Positions 24,829 through 34,100 of a DNA stretch of 64,000 nt are shown here, one piece after another; the stretch's first letter is position 1, and each line of letters opens with the position of its first letter. This stretch comes from VRUE01 sp963814915 (GTDB lineage Bacteria; Actinomycetota; Thermoleophilia; Solirubrobacterales; 70-9): positions 744,001-808,000 of the forward strand of contig CAWFEI010000005.1 in NCBI GenBank assembly GCA_963814915.1, in the 5' to 3' direction. Both the position numbers and the translations under genes were made by a program. Below the pieces are notes generated by a model. It was not told where the DNA came from and made no database searches. It was given only the letters and a program-made list of their open reading frames with translations.

Positions 24829-26046
24829 GGCACCCTGCTCGCCGGCAACCACGAGCGCCCGCTGCACGACAAGCGGCGTGAGCAGCTCGAAGACAAACAC
24901 CGCGCCGAGCACGACGGCGGCGACCTGCTCGCCCACCTCGGCCGATCCGACGCTCGCGGTGCTGCTAACCACGAAGGAGGCGAGGCCCACCGCCATCCCA
25001 GCCAGCGGCAGCTGCGCCGCGGCGCTCCAGCTGCCGTGACTGACCTGGCGCCCCTCCCGCGTGAGGAAGAGCCCCAGCCTCCCGCCGGCCAACCGGCCGA
25101 TCACCCGAAAGGCGATGAAAGCCGCCCCCAGAAGTCCGAGCTCGGCAAAGCGACCGAGATGGGCATCGGCGCCGGTCACGAGGAAAAAAACGAGGAAGAT
25201 GGGTGGCTCCAGAAGGCGGACGTGCTCGAAGACCGCGTGCGGCGTGCGGCGATCGTTCGCGGCCACCGCACCCATGACCAGCGCCACGATGACAACCGAC
25301 GCCTCCAGATAGCGTGCCGCGCCGACCGCGAGTATCAGCAGAACCCAGACGAGCAGAAACTGATGGTCCCGCGACTCGATGCGAGCCGCGAGCGCGGCGA
25401 GCAACCGGCCGCCGACGTAACCGCATGCCAACGACGCGCCGAGGACCTGCAGGAGCGCCATGCCGGCGGTCGCCGTGGCGGACTCATCGGCGATCCGGGC
25501 CAGCACGAGCGGCGCACCGATCCCGAAGAGCAGCGCCGCACAGACGTTGTTGACGGCGGTGGCGGCCAGCAGGTCGTCGGTGAACCGACCCGCGGCACGC
25601 TGCTCTGCCACCAAGGCGCGGACCGTGACCGGAGCGGTCGCCGGGGAGAGCGCCGCCAGCAGGAAGGCCACCGTCGGCCGACCTCCGACCGCGACGACCA
25701 CGGCGAAAACGGCGACGAAGCTTGCGAGGCTGCCGAGGACCGCCATCGGGATCACGGTGCGCCGCACGCTGCGCAGGACCGCCAGCCGAAGGCGGTCCCC
25801 GAGCAGGAAGACCATGGCCGCCAGCGCAACGCTGGCGACGGGACGGAGGGCCTGGAGCCGATCCTCGTCGATCGCGCCGCACGCCTGGGGGCCGAGGGCA
25901 AGCCCGATGGCCAGGAACACGATCACCTCGGAAATCGGGAGATAGCGGCGCGTCAGCACCGCCCCGCCCAAAGCCGCGGCGCCCAAGGCGCCGACCAGCA
26001 GCACGGGGCCGGCGCTGAGGTCGGGGCTCACGGTTGCGATGGACAT
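24820..26046 (-). CDS. Cation:proton antiporter (CPA-type)
   Basis: 408 residues with about 12 membrane helices and no C-terminal regulatory domain. EVIVFLAIGLALGPQACG in helices 1-2, LLAALSPATAPVTVRALVAE in the middle and FLVFFLVTGADAHLG late in the protein match the Na+/H+ exchanger domain of KefB/NhaP-type carriers. The ion is not predictable. It is a single-gene unit facing fxsA, and nothing in the neighbourhood suggests its regulation. Confidence 0.85.
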   Translation of the reverse strand: MSIATVSPDLSAGPVLLVGALGAAALGGAVLTRRYLPISEVIVFLAIGLALGPQACGAIDEDRLQALRPVASVALAAMVFLLGDRLRLAVLRSVRRTVIPMAVLGSLASFVAVFAVVVAVGGRPTVAFLLAALSPATAPVTVRALVAEQRAAGRFTDDLLAATAVNNVCAALLFGIGAPLVLARIADESATATAGMALLQVLGASLACGYVGGRLLAALAARIESRDHQFLLVWVLLILAVGAARYLEASVVIVALVMGAVAANDRRTPHAVFEHVRLLEPPIFLVFFLVTGADAHLGRFAELGLLGAAFIAFRVIGRLAGGRLGLFLTREGRQVSHGSWSAAAQLPLAGMAVGLASFVVSSTASVGSAEVGEQVAAVVLGAVFVFELLTPLVVQRALVVAGEQGAAG

Positions 26047-26165
26047 CTGCGCCCCCGCGCTGGCGACGGATTCGTTCGCACCTCAGCCCTCTACCCGAAT
26101 CTACGGCCGGCCACCCACGGCCGACTGCGACGCCTTGAAAGCCCCTCTGTCCCCGCAATCCCCGC

Positions 26166-26483
26166 CTAGAAGCCGAGGGCGAACTTGGCGTCCTCGGTCA
26201 TCATCTCCGGGGACCAGGGCGGGTCGAAGATCATCTTGGGGTGGACGGCGCTGACGCCCGGCAGGTCGCCGACGAACTCCTTCATCTGCTCGGAGACCTG
26301 GGGGCCGATCGGGCAAGCCGGGGTCGTCAGCGTGAAGGTCACGTAGACGTCCTCTTTCTCGATCTCGACGCCGTAGACGAGGCCGAGCGAGACGAAGTCG
26401 AGCCCCAGCTCGGGATCGATCACCTCTTCGAGCGCCTCGAACACGTCTTCTTCGGTCAGAACTTCGGTTTGGTTCTCAGGCAT
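26166..26483 (-). CDS. sufT: SufT-like MIP18/DUF59 Fe-S assembly factor
   Basis: 105-residue protein of the MIP18/PaaD group that assists Fe-S cluster maturation. EEVIDPELGLDFVSLGLVYG and the reactive Cys57 in TTPACPIG are the family hallmarks, as is VHPKMIFDPPWSPEMM at the end. It is separate from the main suf locus, 7 kb away, whereas in many actinobacteria it follows sufU. A TAGCCT -10-like box lies just before the ATG, so its mRNA may be leaderless. Confidence 0.92.
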   Translation of the reverse strand: MPENQTEVLTEEDVFEALEEVIDPELGLDFVSLGLVYGVEIEKEDVYVTFTLTTPACPIGPQVSEQMKEFVGDLPGVSAVHPKMIFDPPWSPEMMTEDAKFALGF

Positions 26484-26542
26484 GCCTACAGGCTAGCGAC
26501 GCAGGGCGGCGACCTCCCCTGCCGTCGATTAGGGTGCGCGGC

Positions 26543-26938
26543 GTGAGCGAGGAACCAGGTCAGGCACTGCGGCGATCGATCGGGATCGTCTTCTCCGACG
26601 GCGGCTTGCTGGCGCTCAGCGCCGTGCGTGCGCCCGGGGCGAGTGAGCATGGCGAGGAGCAGGTCGCGGCCGTGCTCTGCGGGCCGGACGGGGCGCCCGT
26701 CGAGGTCTCCGAGACCCTGCTCTCGACCGAGTACGGGCCCGACGGCGTCCAGCGGCGGGCCACGCTGGAGCTGTGGACCGACGGGGACGACGGGCAGCCG
26801 TTGCGCGGCGGTGGGACGCTGATCAGCTCCGCCCGGGTACAGCGACCGGGAATGGACTCAGACCTCGCCTTCTTCCGTTGGTCGGTCGAGGGGCGCGAGG
26901 GCCTCGGCCACTACGAGGTGGTCCGCGAGAGTGCCTGA
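26543..26938 (+). CDS. Hypothetical protein
   Basis: About 131 residues with no family that I recognise. The pattern of alternating hydrophobic strands (SIGIVFSDGGLLALSAVR, QVAAVLCGPDGAP, GLGHYEVVRE) suggests an all-beta soluble domain. No signal peptide or cysteine motif. I use the GTG at 26543; another in-frame GTG lies nine bases earlier. The stop lies inside the start of the HAD gene (eight-base overlap), so the two are co-translated. Confidence 0.6.
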   Translation: MSEEPGQALRRSIGIVFSDGGLLALSAVRAPGASEHGEEQVAAVLCGPDGAPVEVSETLLSTEYGPDGVQRRATLELWTDGDDGQPLRGGGTLISSARVQRPGMDSDLAFFRWSVEGREGLGHYEVVRESA

Positions 26939-27578
26939 GCCGGGTCGTCGCATCGAGGCGGTGATCTCCGACTTCGGCGGCGTGCTGACGACGCCCCTGG
27001 TCGAGTCGTTCATGGCGTTCCAGGACCAGACCGGGATAACGACTGAGGCGCTGGGCAAGGGGATGCAGGCCGCGACCGAGGCGAACGGCGACAACCCGCT
27101 CTACGAAATGGAGCGTGGCGAGATCACCGAGGTCGCCTTCCTGGAGGCTCTCACCGACAGCCTCGAGCCGCTGCTCGGCCACCGGCCGGAGATGCACCGC
27201 TTCAAAGAGATCTACTTCGAGGCGCTACAACCGAACCCGCCGATGATCGACCTCATGCGCGAGCTGAAACGGGCGGGCTACCGGATGGCGATGCTGACCA
27301 ACAACGTGCGGGAGTGGGAGCCGCTGTGGCGGTCGATGCTGCCGGTCGACGAGATCTTCGAGACCGTCGTCGACTCCGGCTTCGTCGGCTGCCGCAAGCC
27401 GGAATCGAAGATCTACGCGATCACGCTCGACCGCGTAGCCCTGCCCGCCGAGTCCTGTCTGTTCGTCGACGACGTCAAGGTCAATTGCGAAGGCGCCGAG
27501 AAGGCCGGCATGAGTGCCGTCCACTTCCAGGACAACGAGCAGGCGATCGCAGAGGTCCGCGAAGCACTCGACAACTGA
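26931..27578 (+). CDS. HAD-superfamily hydrolase (ACAD10/epoxide-hydrolase N-domain-like)
   Basis: 215-residue HAD phosphatase. Motif I is ISDFGGVLT, where the nucleophile Asp is kept but the second Asp is Gly, as in ACAD10-type and soluble-epoxide-hydrolase N-domains. Motif II is MLTNN, motif III lysine is in CRKPESKIY, and motif IV is CLFVDDVKVN. An alpha-helical C1 cap lies between about residues 20 and 90. Substrate unknown; it may be an acyl- or small-molecule phosphatase. Its last codons form one arm of an 18-bp inverted repeat with the next gene. Confidence 0.88.
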   Translation: MPEPGRRIEAVISDFGGVLTTPLVESFMAFQDQTGITTEALGKGMQAATEANGDNPLYEMERGEITEVAFLEALTDSLEPLLGHRPEMHRFKEIYFEALQPNPPMIDLMRELKRAGYRMAMLTNNVREWEPLWRSMLPVDEIFETVVDSGFVGCRKPESKIYAITLDRVALPAESCLFVDDVKVNCEGAEKAGMSAVHFQDNEQAIAEVREALDN

Positions 27579-27636
27579 CCAGGGCGTGCAGGACGACGAC
27601 TGAAGACCCCGAGATGCGCGCCCTGGTCAGTTGTCG
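27569..27636. terminator. 18-bp perfect inverted repeat spanning both convergent stop codons
   Basis: CGACAACTGACCAGGGCG at 27569-27586 is matched by its exact reverse complement at 27619-27636, with a 32-base loop. Each arm carries the last codons of one gene (Asp-Asn-stop) plus CCAGGGCG. It could act as a two-way terminator; the long loop and the symmetric coding ends are unusual. Confidence 0.6.
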
Positions 27637-28082
27637 CTGCCGGCGCGGTCCCAGACGTAAAGCTCTACGGCCTCGACCGCGAGCTCCATCAAGCGGGGCT
27701 GGGAAAGCAGCTCGAGGACGAGCTCCAGAGCGTCGTCTTCGGTGACGCCGGCGTCGACGGCCTCCTCGCCGCGGAAGCCGGCGGCGAGCTTCAAGGCCTC
27801 GCGACGGTTCTCGCCGAGCGAGCCGAAGGCGCCCATCAGGAAGTCGCGGTTGGGGACCGGCTGGCCGAGCTCCAGCGAGCCGTGCCAGGCGGCGAGCATC
27901 GAGAGGTCGTGCTCGTCGAGCTCGGAGAGCGCTTTCGCGTAGTGGACCTCGAGCTCGTCGTCGGGAATCTCGTCGACCCAGGCCCGCACCGCCTCGCCGA
28001 GTAGCTGGCGGCGGGCCTCACGGCCTATCGAGTCGGCGATCGCGCGGATCGCGTCGGCTGGGTCTACGAAGCAGAGTGACAT
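27627..28082 (-). CDS. Hypothetical acidic alpha-helical protein
   Basis: 151 residues, very acidic and predicted mostly helical, with no family that I recognise. Segments such as DPADAIRAIADSIGREARRQ and ALELVLELLSQPRLMELAVE are amphipathic helices. No signal peptide or membrane segment. ATG at 28082 is the likely start. It is divergent from the addB-like gene and convergent with the HAD gene; no operon partner helps to assign it. Confidence 0.65.
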   Translation of the reverse strand: MSLCFVDPADAIRAIADSIGREARRQLLGEAVRAWVDEIPDDELEVHYAKALSELDEHDLSMLAAWHGSLELGQPVPNRDFLMGAFGSLGENRREALKLAAGFRGEEAVDAGVTEDDALELVLELLSQPRLMELAVEAVELYVWDRAGSDN

Positions 28083-28214
28083 TTGCTGCGCTCAATCTAG
28101 AGAGGGCGGAAGACGCCAAAGCTGGGACCGGAATTGCGCCAATTGCGGCTTCCCGTGAGGACTTGGGCGCCCGAGAGCACGCCGGTGCCCGACCTATGCT
28201 GGCTCGTTCCGCCG

Positions 28215-31184
28215 ATGCCGCTGAAGCTGATCCAAGGACCTCCCAACTCCGGTCGCGCCGACCGGGTGCAGGCCCTCTTCCGGGAGGCGCTCGACCGCGA
28301 CCCGGTGCTGGTCGTGCCGACGCGCGACGATGTCTACCGCTTCGAGCGCCTGCTCTGCGCCGGTGGGACGACGCTGGGCGGCTCGCTGCTCACCTTCGCG
28401 GACCTCTTCCGCGAGGTCGCCGGCACCGTCGGCCCACCGCCCGGCGAGGAGCTGACCCCCGCGCAGCGCCTGGCCGCCGTCTCGGTCGCGATCCGCGCGT
28501 CGCGGGACGGCCTGGGCCCGCTGCGGCGCTCCGCCGCCCGACCCGGCTTCGCGATCCCCTTCGAGCGGCTGCTCGACGAGCTGCAGAGCGCCGGGCTCGA
28601 GCCGGGCGCTCTGGGCTCGGGCGCCCAGACGCTCGAATCCTCGGCCTACTTCGGCGACCTGGCGACGCTGTTCGCCGCTTACGCCGAGGTGCGCGACGGC
28701 ATCGGCCTGCCCGACGCGCACGGAATCGCGACGACGGCGATCGCGGCGCTGCGCGCCGACCCCGGCGCCTGGAGAGCCCGGCCGGTATTCCTCTACGAGC
28801 CGGGCGAGCTGACCGCGAACCAGCGCCACCTGATCGACGCGCTCGCCGACGCCGCCGAGGTGACGATCGTGCTGCCCCACGAAGAGGGCGGCGCCGCCCT
28901 CGCCGCCCGCTCGGCGCTTTCCCGGGAGCTGGCCGCGACGGCCGAGTCGATCGAGGCCCTCGCCGTCCCGCCCGGTCCGCGGCCGTTCGGCATCGAGCCG
29001 CTGCTCGCCCACCTGCAGCGCGAGCTCGGCCGATCCGAGCCGGCTCGGATCGAGCCCGGCGAGGGGCTGACGGTGCTGCGATCGGCCGGAGCGCGGAGCG
29101 AGGCCGAAGCGATCGGCGCCCAGATCGCGCGGCTGGTCGGGGACGGCGCCGCGCCCGACGGCATCGCGATCGCCGTCCGCGACCCGGCCCGGCGCGGGCC
29201 GGCGATCGCCTCGGTGCTCGAGGCCTACGGCATCGGCGTCGCCCTGGAGGCGGAGATCCCGGTCGCGACGACCTCGGTCGGCGGGACCCTCATCGCCCTG
29301 CTCGAGACCGAGCTGGGTGACGGTCGGGCGGCCGACCTGCTGCGCTTCCTGCGCGGCCCCTCCGGGATCGCCCCAGGGACGGTCGACTGGTTCGAGCGCG
29401 CCGTGCGCCGGCGGCGACTGCAGAGCGCCGGCGCGGCGCTGGAGCTGTGGGCGGAGACCCACGAGCGGCTGCCGGGCGACGTCGAGCGGCTGCGGAGGGC
29501 GATCGCCGAAGGGCCCGCGGCGGCGGCGGCCGCGATCGCCGGGCTCGCCGCGACGATGGCCTCGCGCCCGCTGCGGAGTGAGGAGGACGGGCCGGAGCCG
29601 CGGCGCGGCGACGGCCTGGAGCTGCGCGCCGCGGCGGCGATCTCCACCGCGCTCGGCGACCTCGCCGAGCTGCCCCGGCTGGCGCCGCCGCCCGAGGACC
29701 TGGCGGCAAGCCTGCGCGAGCTGCGCTTCCCGGCCTGGAGCGGCCCGGTCGAGGGACGGGTGCGGATCGCCAGCCCCTACCGGCTGCGCGCCTCGCGCTT
29801 CGCGCGGGTCTTCGTCGCATCGCTGCAAGACGGCGAGTTCCCGCGCCGCGACCGCGGCGAGGACCCATTCCTCTCCGAGGCCCAGCGCCTGGCGCTCGGG
29901 CTGGAGCCGCGGCGCGACCCGGACGAGGAGGAGCGCTACCTCTTCCACGCCTGCCTGGCGCTGCCGAGCGAGCAGCTCTTCCTCTCCTACCGCGACAGCG
30001 ACGAGAACGGGGTCGCCGAGCCGCGCTCGCCCTTCCTCGACGACGTGCGGCGCCTGCTCGACCCGCCACCGCCCGCCGAGGGACCCGATCCGGTCGAGGC
30101 CGGGCTGACGATCGGACGCGACCTGGCCCATGTCGAGCTGGCGCCGGGCCGGATTCCCGGCGATGAGGAGATGCAGCGGGCGCGGCGGGCGGAGGCGGCG
30201 GCCCGCGCCCCGGGACCGCTTACCAACCCGGCCGTGCTCGACGCGCTCGCCGCCGTCGCGGCCTACGGCGGCACGACGCTCGAGGGCTTCGATGTCTGCT
30301 CATACCGCTGGTTCGTCTCGCACGAGCTCGACCCGCAGCCGCTCGACCCCGTCCCCGACCCGCTCGTCCAGGGCGGCCTGATGCACGAGGTGCTGGAGCG
30401 CCTGTACGGGGAGCGGCCCGGCGGCGACCCGCTCCCCCGGCCCGGCTCGCTCGCCGCCTGGACCGCCCGCGCGAACGAGCTGACGGCGCAGGTCGCGGCC
30501 GAGCGCGAGCTCGGCGGCCACCCGGCCGAGCGGGCGATGGCCCGCCGGGTCGAGGGCCTGCTCGTGCGCTTCCTCGCCGACGAGGCGGGGCGCGAGACGG
30601 GCGGCTTCGAGCCCTGGCTGCTGGAGGCGCGCTTCGGCGGCGGCGACGAGGCCGAGAAGCCGGCGCTGGAGATCGACGGCTGGGGCCTGCACGGGGCGAT
30701 CGACCGGGTCGACCGCGACGCCTCCGGCCGTGCCCTCGTCCTCGACTACAAGCTCTCCCGCGCGGTCACCCCGCTCGCCAAGTTCGAGGAGCAGGAGAAA
30801 CTGCAGCTGCAGCTCTACCTGATCGCAGTCGCAGAGCATTGGGGCGTCGACGCGGCGGGCGGCCTCTACCACCCGCTGCGCGGCACCTCGGAACGGCGCC
30901 CCCGCGGGGCGGTCCGCGACGACGTCGCCGAGCGGCTCGCCTCCTACCGGCTGGTCAACGGAGACGTCGCGGGCCCGGAGGACTTCGAGCAGATGCTCGC
31001 CGATGCGCGCCGGCGCGCCGGGGAGATCGTCGACCGCATGCGTCGCGGCGAGATCCGCCGCGATCCCGGGCCGAGGCGCGGCCTGCGCAACCACGACGTC
31101 TGCCCCACCTTCTGCCAGTTCGCGCCGATCTGCCGGCGCGACCGCGCCCCGGCCGAGGACGACGGCGAATGGGAGGGGCGATGA
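28215..31184 (+). CDS. AddB-like PD-(D/E)XK nuclease subunit with Fe-S motif and inactive ATP site
   Basis: 989 residues, the AddB/AdnA-side partner of a double-strand-break resection enzyme. The N-terminal GPPNSGRADR sits where Walker A would be but lacks the Lys-Thr/Ser, so the helicase half is probably ATP-dead. The C-terminal RecB-type nuclease has GGLMHEVLERL, IDRVDRD and LVLDYKLS. Four cysteines for a [4Fe-4S] staple are seen: one near 695 (DVCSYRW) and three near 962-972 (CPTFCQFAPIC). ATG at 28215 is the family-like start. Its stop overlaps the helicase gene by four bases. Confidence 0.87.
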   Translation: MPLKLIQGPPNSGRADRVQALFREALDRDPVLVVPTRDDVYRFERLLCAGGTTLGGSLLTFADLFREVAGTVGPPPGEELTPAQRLAAVSVAIRASRDGLGPLRRSAARPGFAIPFERLLDELQSAGLEPGALGSGAQTLESSAYFGDLATLFAAYAEVRDGIGLPDAHGIATTAIAALRADPGAWRARPVFLYEPGELTANQRHLIDALADAAEVTIVLPHEEGGAALAARSALSRELAATAESIEALAVPPGPRPFGIEPLLAHLQRELGRSEPARIEPGEGLTVLRSAGARSEAEAIGAQIARLVGDGAAPDGIAIAVRDPARRGPAIASVLEAYGIGVALEAEIPVATTSVGGTLIALLETELGDGRAADLLRFLRGPSGIAPGTVDWFERAVRRRRLQSAGAALELWAETHERLPGDVERLRRAIAEGPAAAAAAIAGLAATMASRPLRSEEDGPEPRRGDGLELRAAAAISTALGDLAELPRLAPPPEDLAASLRELRFPAWSGPVEGRVRIASPYRLRASRFARVFVASLQDGEFPRRDRGEDPFLSEAQRLALGLEPRRDPDEEERYLFHACLALPSEQLFLSYRDSDENGVAEPRSPFLDDVRRLLDPPPPAEGPDPVEAGLTIGRDLAHVELAPGRIPGDEEMQRARRAEAAARAPGPLTNPAVLDALAAVAAYGGTTLEGFDVCSYRWFVSHELDPQPLDPVPDPLVQGGLMHEVLERLYGERPGGDPLPRPGSLAAWTARANELTAQVAAERELGGHPAERAMARRVEGLLVRFLADEAGRETGGFEPWLLEARFGGGDEAEKPALEIDGWGLHGAIDRVDRDASGRALVLDYKLSRAVTPLAKFEEQEKLQLQLYLIAVAEHWGVDAAGGLYHPLRGTSERRPRGAVRDDVAERLASYRLVNGDVAGPEDFEQMLADARRRAGEIVDRMRRGEIRRDPGPRRGLRNHDVCPTFCQFAPICRRDRAPAEDDGEWEGR

Positions 31185-34100
31185 GCCGGCCTGCACCGAC
31201 CCCGGAGCAGGCGCGAGCGATCGAGGCGCACGGTCGCGACATCCTGGTCGAGGCCGGCGCCGGGACGGGCAAGACCGGGGTGATGGTCGACCGCTACTGC
31301 CGCCTGGTCTGCGACCTGGAGACCTCGCCCGACGCGGTCCTCGCCTTCACCTTCACCGACAAGGCCGCGACCGAGCTGCGCCAGCGGATCCGCACCACGC
31401 TGGAGCAGCGCGCGGCCGCGGGATCCGCTCGGGCACAGGCGCTGCTGGCGACGATCGGGGGCGCCTGGGTGACGACCATCCACGGCTTCTGCAACCGCCT
31501 CCTCGCCGGGCACCCGGTCGCCGCCGGAGTCGACCCGCGCTTCCGTGTCCTCGACGCCCCCGAGGCGGAGCGGGCGGCGCGCGAGGCGTTCGACGACGCC
31601 CTAGCCGAGTTCCTCGCCGGCGACGATCCGGCCCGCGAGCGCACCCTGGCCGCCTTCGAGCTGGGCGGCCTGCAGTCGATCGTCAACGCGGCCCACGCCG
31701 AGCTGGGCAGCCGCGGGATGGCGCCGCGACTGCCCGAGCCGCCCCCGGCCGACCCGGCGGCGGCCGTGCGCCGGCTCGCGGTGGCCGCGAAGCAGACGCT
31801 GGAGGAGCTGAAGCCGACCGATTCGAAACGCGAGCTGGTCGAACGGGCGCTGGCGCGCTGTGGGGCAGCCGAGCCACCCGGGCTAGACGAGCTGGACGCG
31901 CTGCGCACCGAAAGCAAGGCGAAGGCGATGGACGGCTACCGCGCCGCGGCGGAGGAGGCCCTCACCCGCACGGCGGAGGCCGGCGAGGGAGGCGAGGCGT
32001 ACGCCCACATCGCCGACCTGCTGGAGATCTTCGCTCGCCGCTACGAGGCGGCGAAGGAGCGGCGCGGCGGCCTCGACTTCGAGGACCTACAGCTGCGCGC
32101 CGTGCGCCTGCTCGAACGCGAGGAGATCGGCAACGCCTACCGGGCCCGGTTCGCGCACCTGCTGGTCGACGAGTTCCAGGACACCAACCGGCTGCAGCTG
32201 CGTCTGGTCGAAGCCCTGCGCGGGCCCCGCACCGAGCTGATGGTCGTCGGCGACGAGCTGCAATCGATCTACGGCTTCCGCCACGCCGACCTCGACGTCT
32301 TCCGTGAGCGGCGCGACGCGGTCGAGGCCGACCCGGGCGCCGAGGCGATGGAGCTGAGCGGCAACTTCCGCTCGCGGCCCGAGCTGATCGGCGCGGTCAA
32401 CGCGATCGGCGCCGAGCTGATCGGCGATGCGTTCCACCCGCTGCGGGTCGGCGCACCCCCGAGTGAGCCGCGGCTCACGGACGAGGGCCCCGCGGTCGAG
32501 CTGCTGCTGACCGGCCGCGACGGCTGGGACGAAGAGGGGATCGACCTGGCCCCGGCGACCGACGCCGGCACGCCCGCCAGGAACCTGGCCGAGGCGCGCT
32601 TCCTCGCGGCACGGCTGCGCGAGCTGGCCGACGGCGGCGTCGAGCGCGGCGAGATGGTCGTGCTGCTGCGTGCCTTCACCCACCTCGACGCCTACGAGGA
32701 CTCGCTCGAACGCGCCGGCCTGCGCCCCTACACGATCGGCGGGCGCGGCTACTGGTCCCAGCAGCAGGTCGCCGACGTCTGCGCCTTGCTGGCGACGATC
32801 GCCAACCCGCTCGACGACCAGGCCCTCTTCGGTGCGCTCGCGTCCCCCGCCTGCGCCGCGGCGCCGGACACGCTGTGGCTGCTGCGCGCGGCCGCCGGAC
32901 GCCGCCGCCACGTCTGGCCGGCGCTGGAGCGGGCGGCTGGCCTGGGCGAGGCGGAGCTGGCCGAGCCCGAGCGGCTCGACGCGATCGCGGCCGGCGAGTT
33001 GGACTTGCTGCGCGGGTTCGCGACGACGATCGCCGAGCTGCGCGGCCGGGCGGGGCGACTGACGCTGGCCGGGCTGATCGAGGACGCTCTCGCCGCGACC
33101 GGGTACGACCTCGCGGTCTTGCTGCGCCCCACCGGCGAGGCGCGCCTCGCCAACGTGCGCAAGCTGATCCGCCTCGCCGGCGAGTTCGAAACGCGCGAGG
33201 GGCGCGACCTGCGCGGCCTGCTCGACTTCCTCTTCGCGCGCGCCGAAGCCGACGCCGACGCGGAAGCGGCGAGCGCGATCGAGGGGCACGACGGGGTGCG
33301 GATCATGACCGTGCACAGCGCCAAGGGGCTCGAGTTCGGCGTCGTCGCGGTGCCCGGCCTGGGGCGGCGGCTACTGGCCAACCGCCTGCCGGCGCTGACC
33401 CTGGGCCATGAGCGCGAGGAGCCGCGCGTCGGCTTGAAGCTGCGTCGCCTCGGCGCCGCCACGATCGACCTCTACGCCCACGAGAGCCTCTGCGCCGAGA
33501 CGCAGGAGCGGGAAGCGGCCGAGGAGCTGCGGCTCTTCCACGTCGCCGCGACGCGGGCGCGCGAGCGCCTGGTCCTGAGCGGAGTGGCAGCGCCAAAGCC
33601 GGCGCGGGGAGCGCAGCCCGGCACACCGGTCGTCGAGCGGATCCTGACCGCGTTCGAGGTCGACCGCGAGGCTGACTCGGAGATCGAGGTCCCACCCCCG
33701 CAGGCGCGCGAGGGCCTCGACGCCGGCTTCGAGCCATCGCGGATCGCCGTTCGCGTCAGCCTTGCCTCGCCCGAGCGTGCGGCGACGTTGGCGGCGGTGC
33801 GGAACGAGCAGGTGGCGGCGAGGCCGCCCCTGACGGGCCCGCCGCCGCTGCCGGGCCGCCCGCCGGCGGTCCCGAACCGCCCGCTCTCCTACACCGCACT
33901 CGCCGCCTACGAGGAATGCGCCTACCGCTTCTACATGGAGCGCGTCCTCGATCTCGGCGACAGCGGTAGGGACTTGAGCCGGATAGCGCCACAGAGCTCT
34001 ACCGCGGTCAAGGCAAGCGGGGGTGCGAGTGGCGGCGGCAGGCCTGGACGGCGCGGCGCGGCGGAGCGGGGCGCGGCCGTGCACTCGCTGCTCGAGTGGA

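Noticed and set aside
28194..30131. A 645-codon minus-strand open frame
   Set aside because: Antisense to the AddB-like gene, with Arg/Gly/Gln-biased composition and no motif; a GC-skew shadow.
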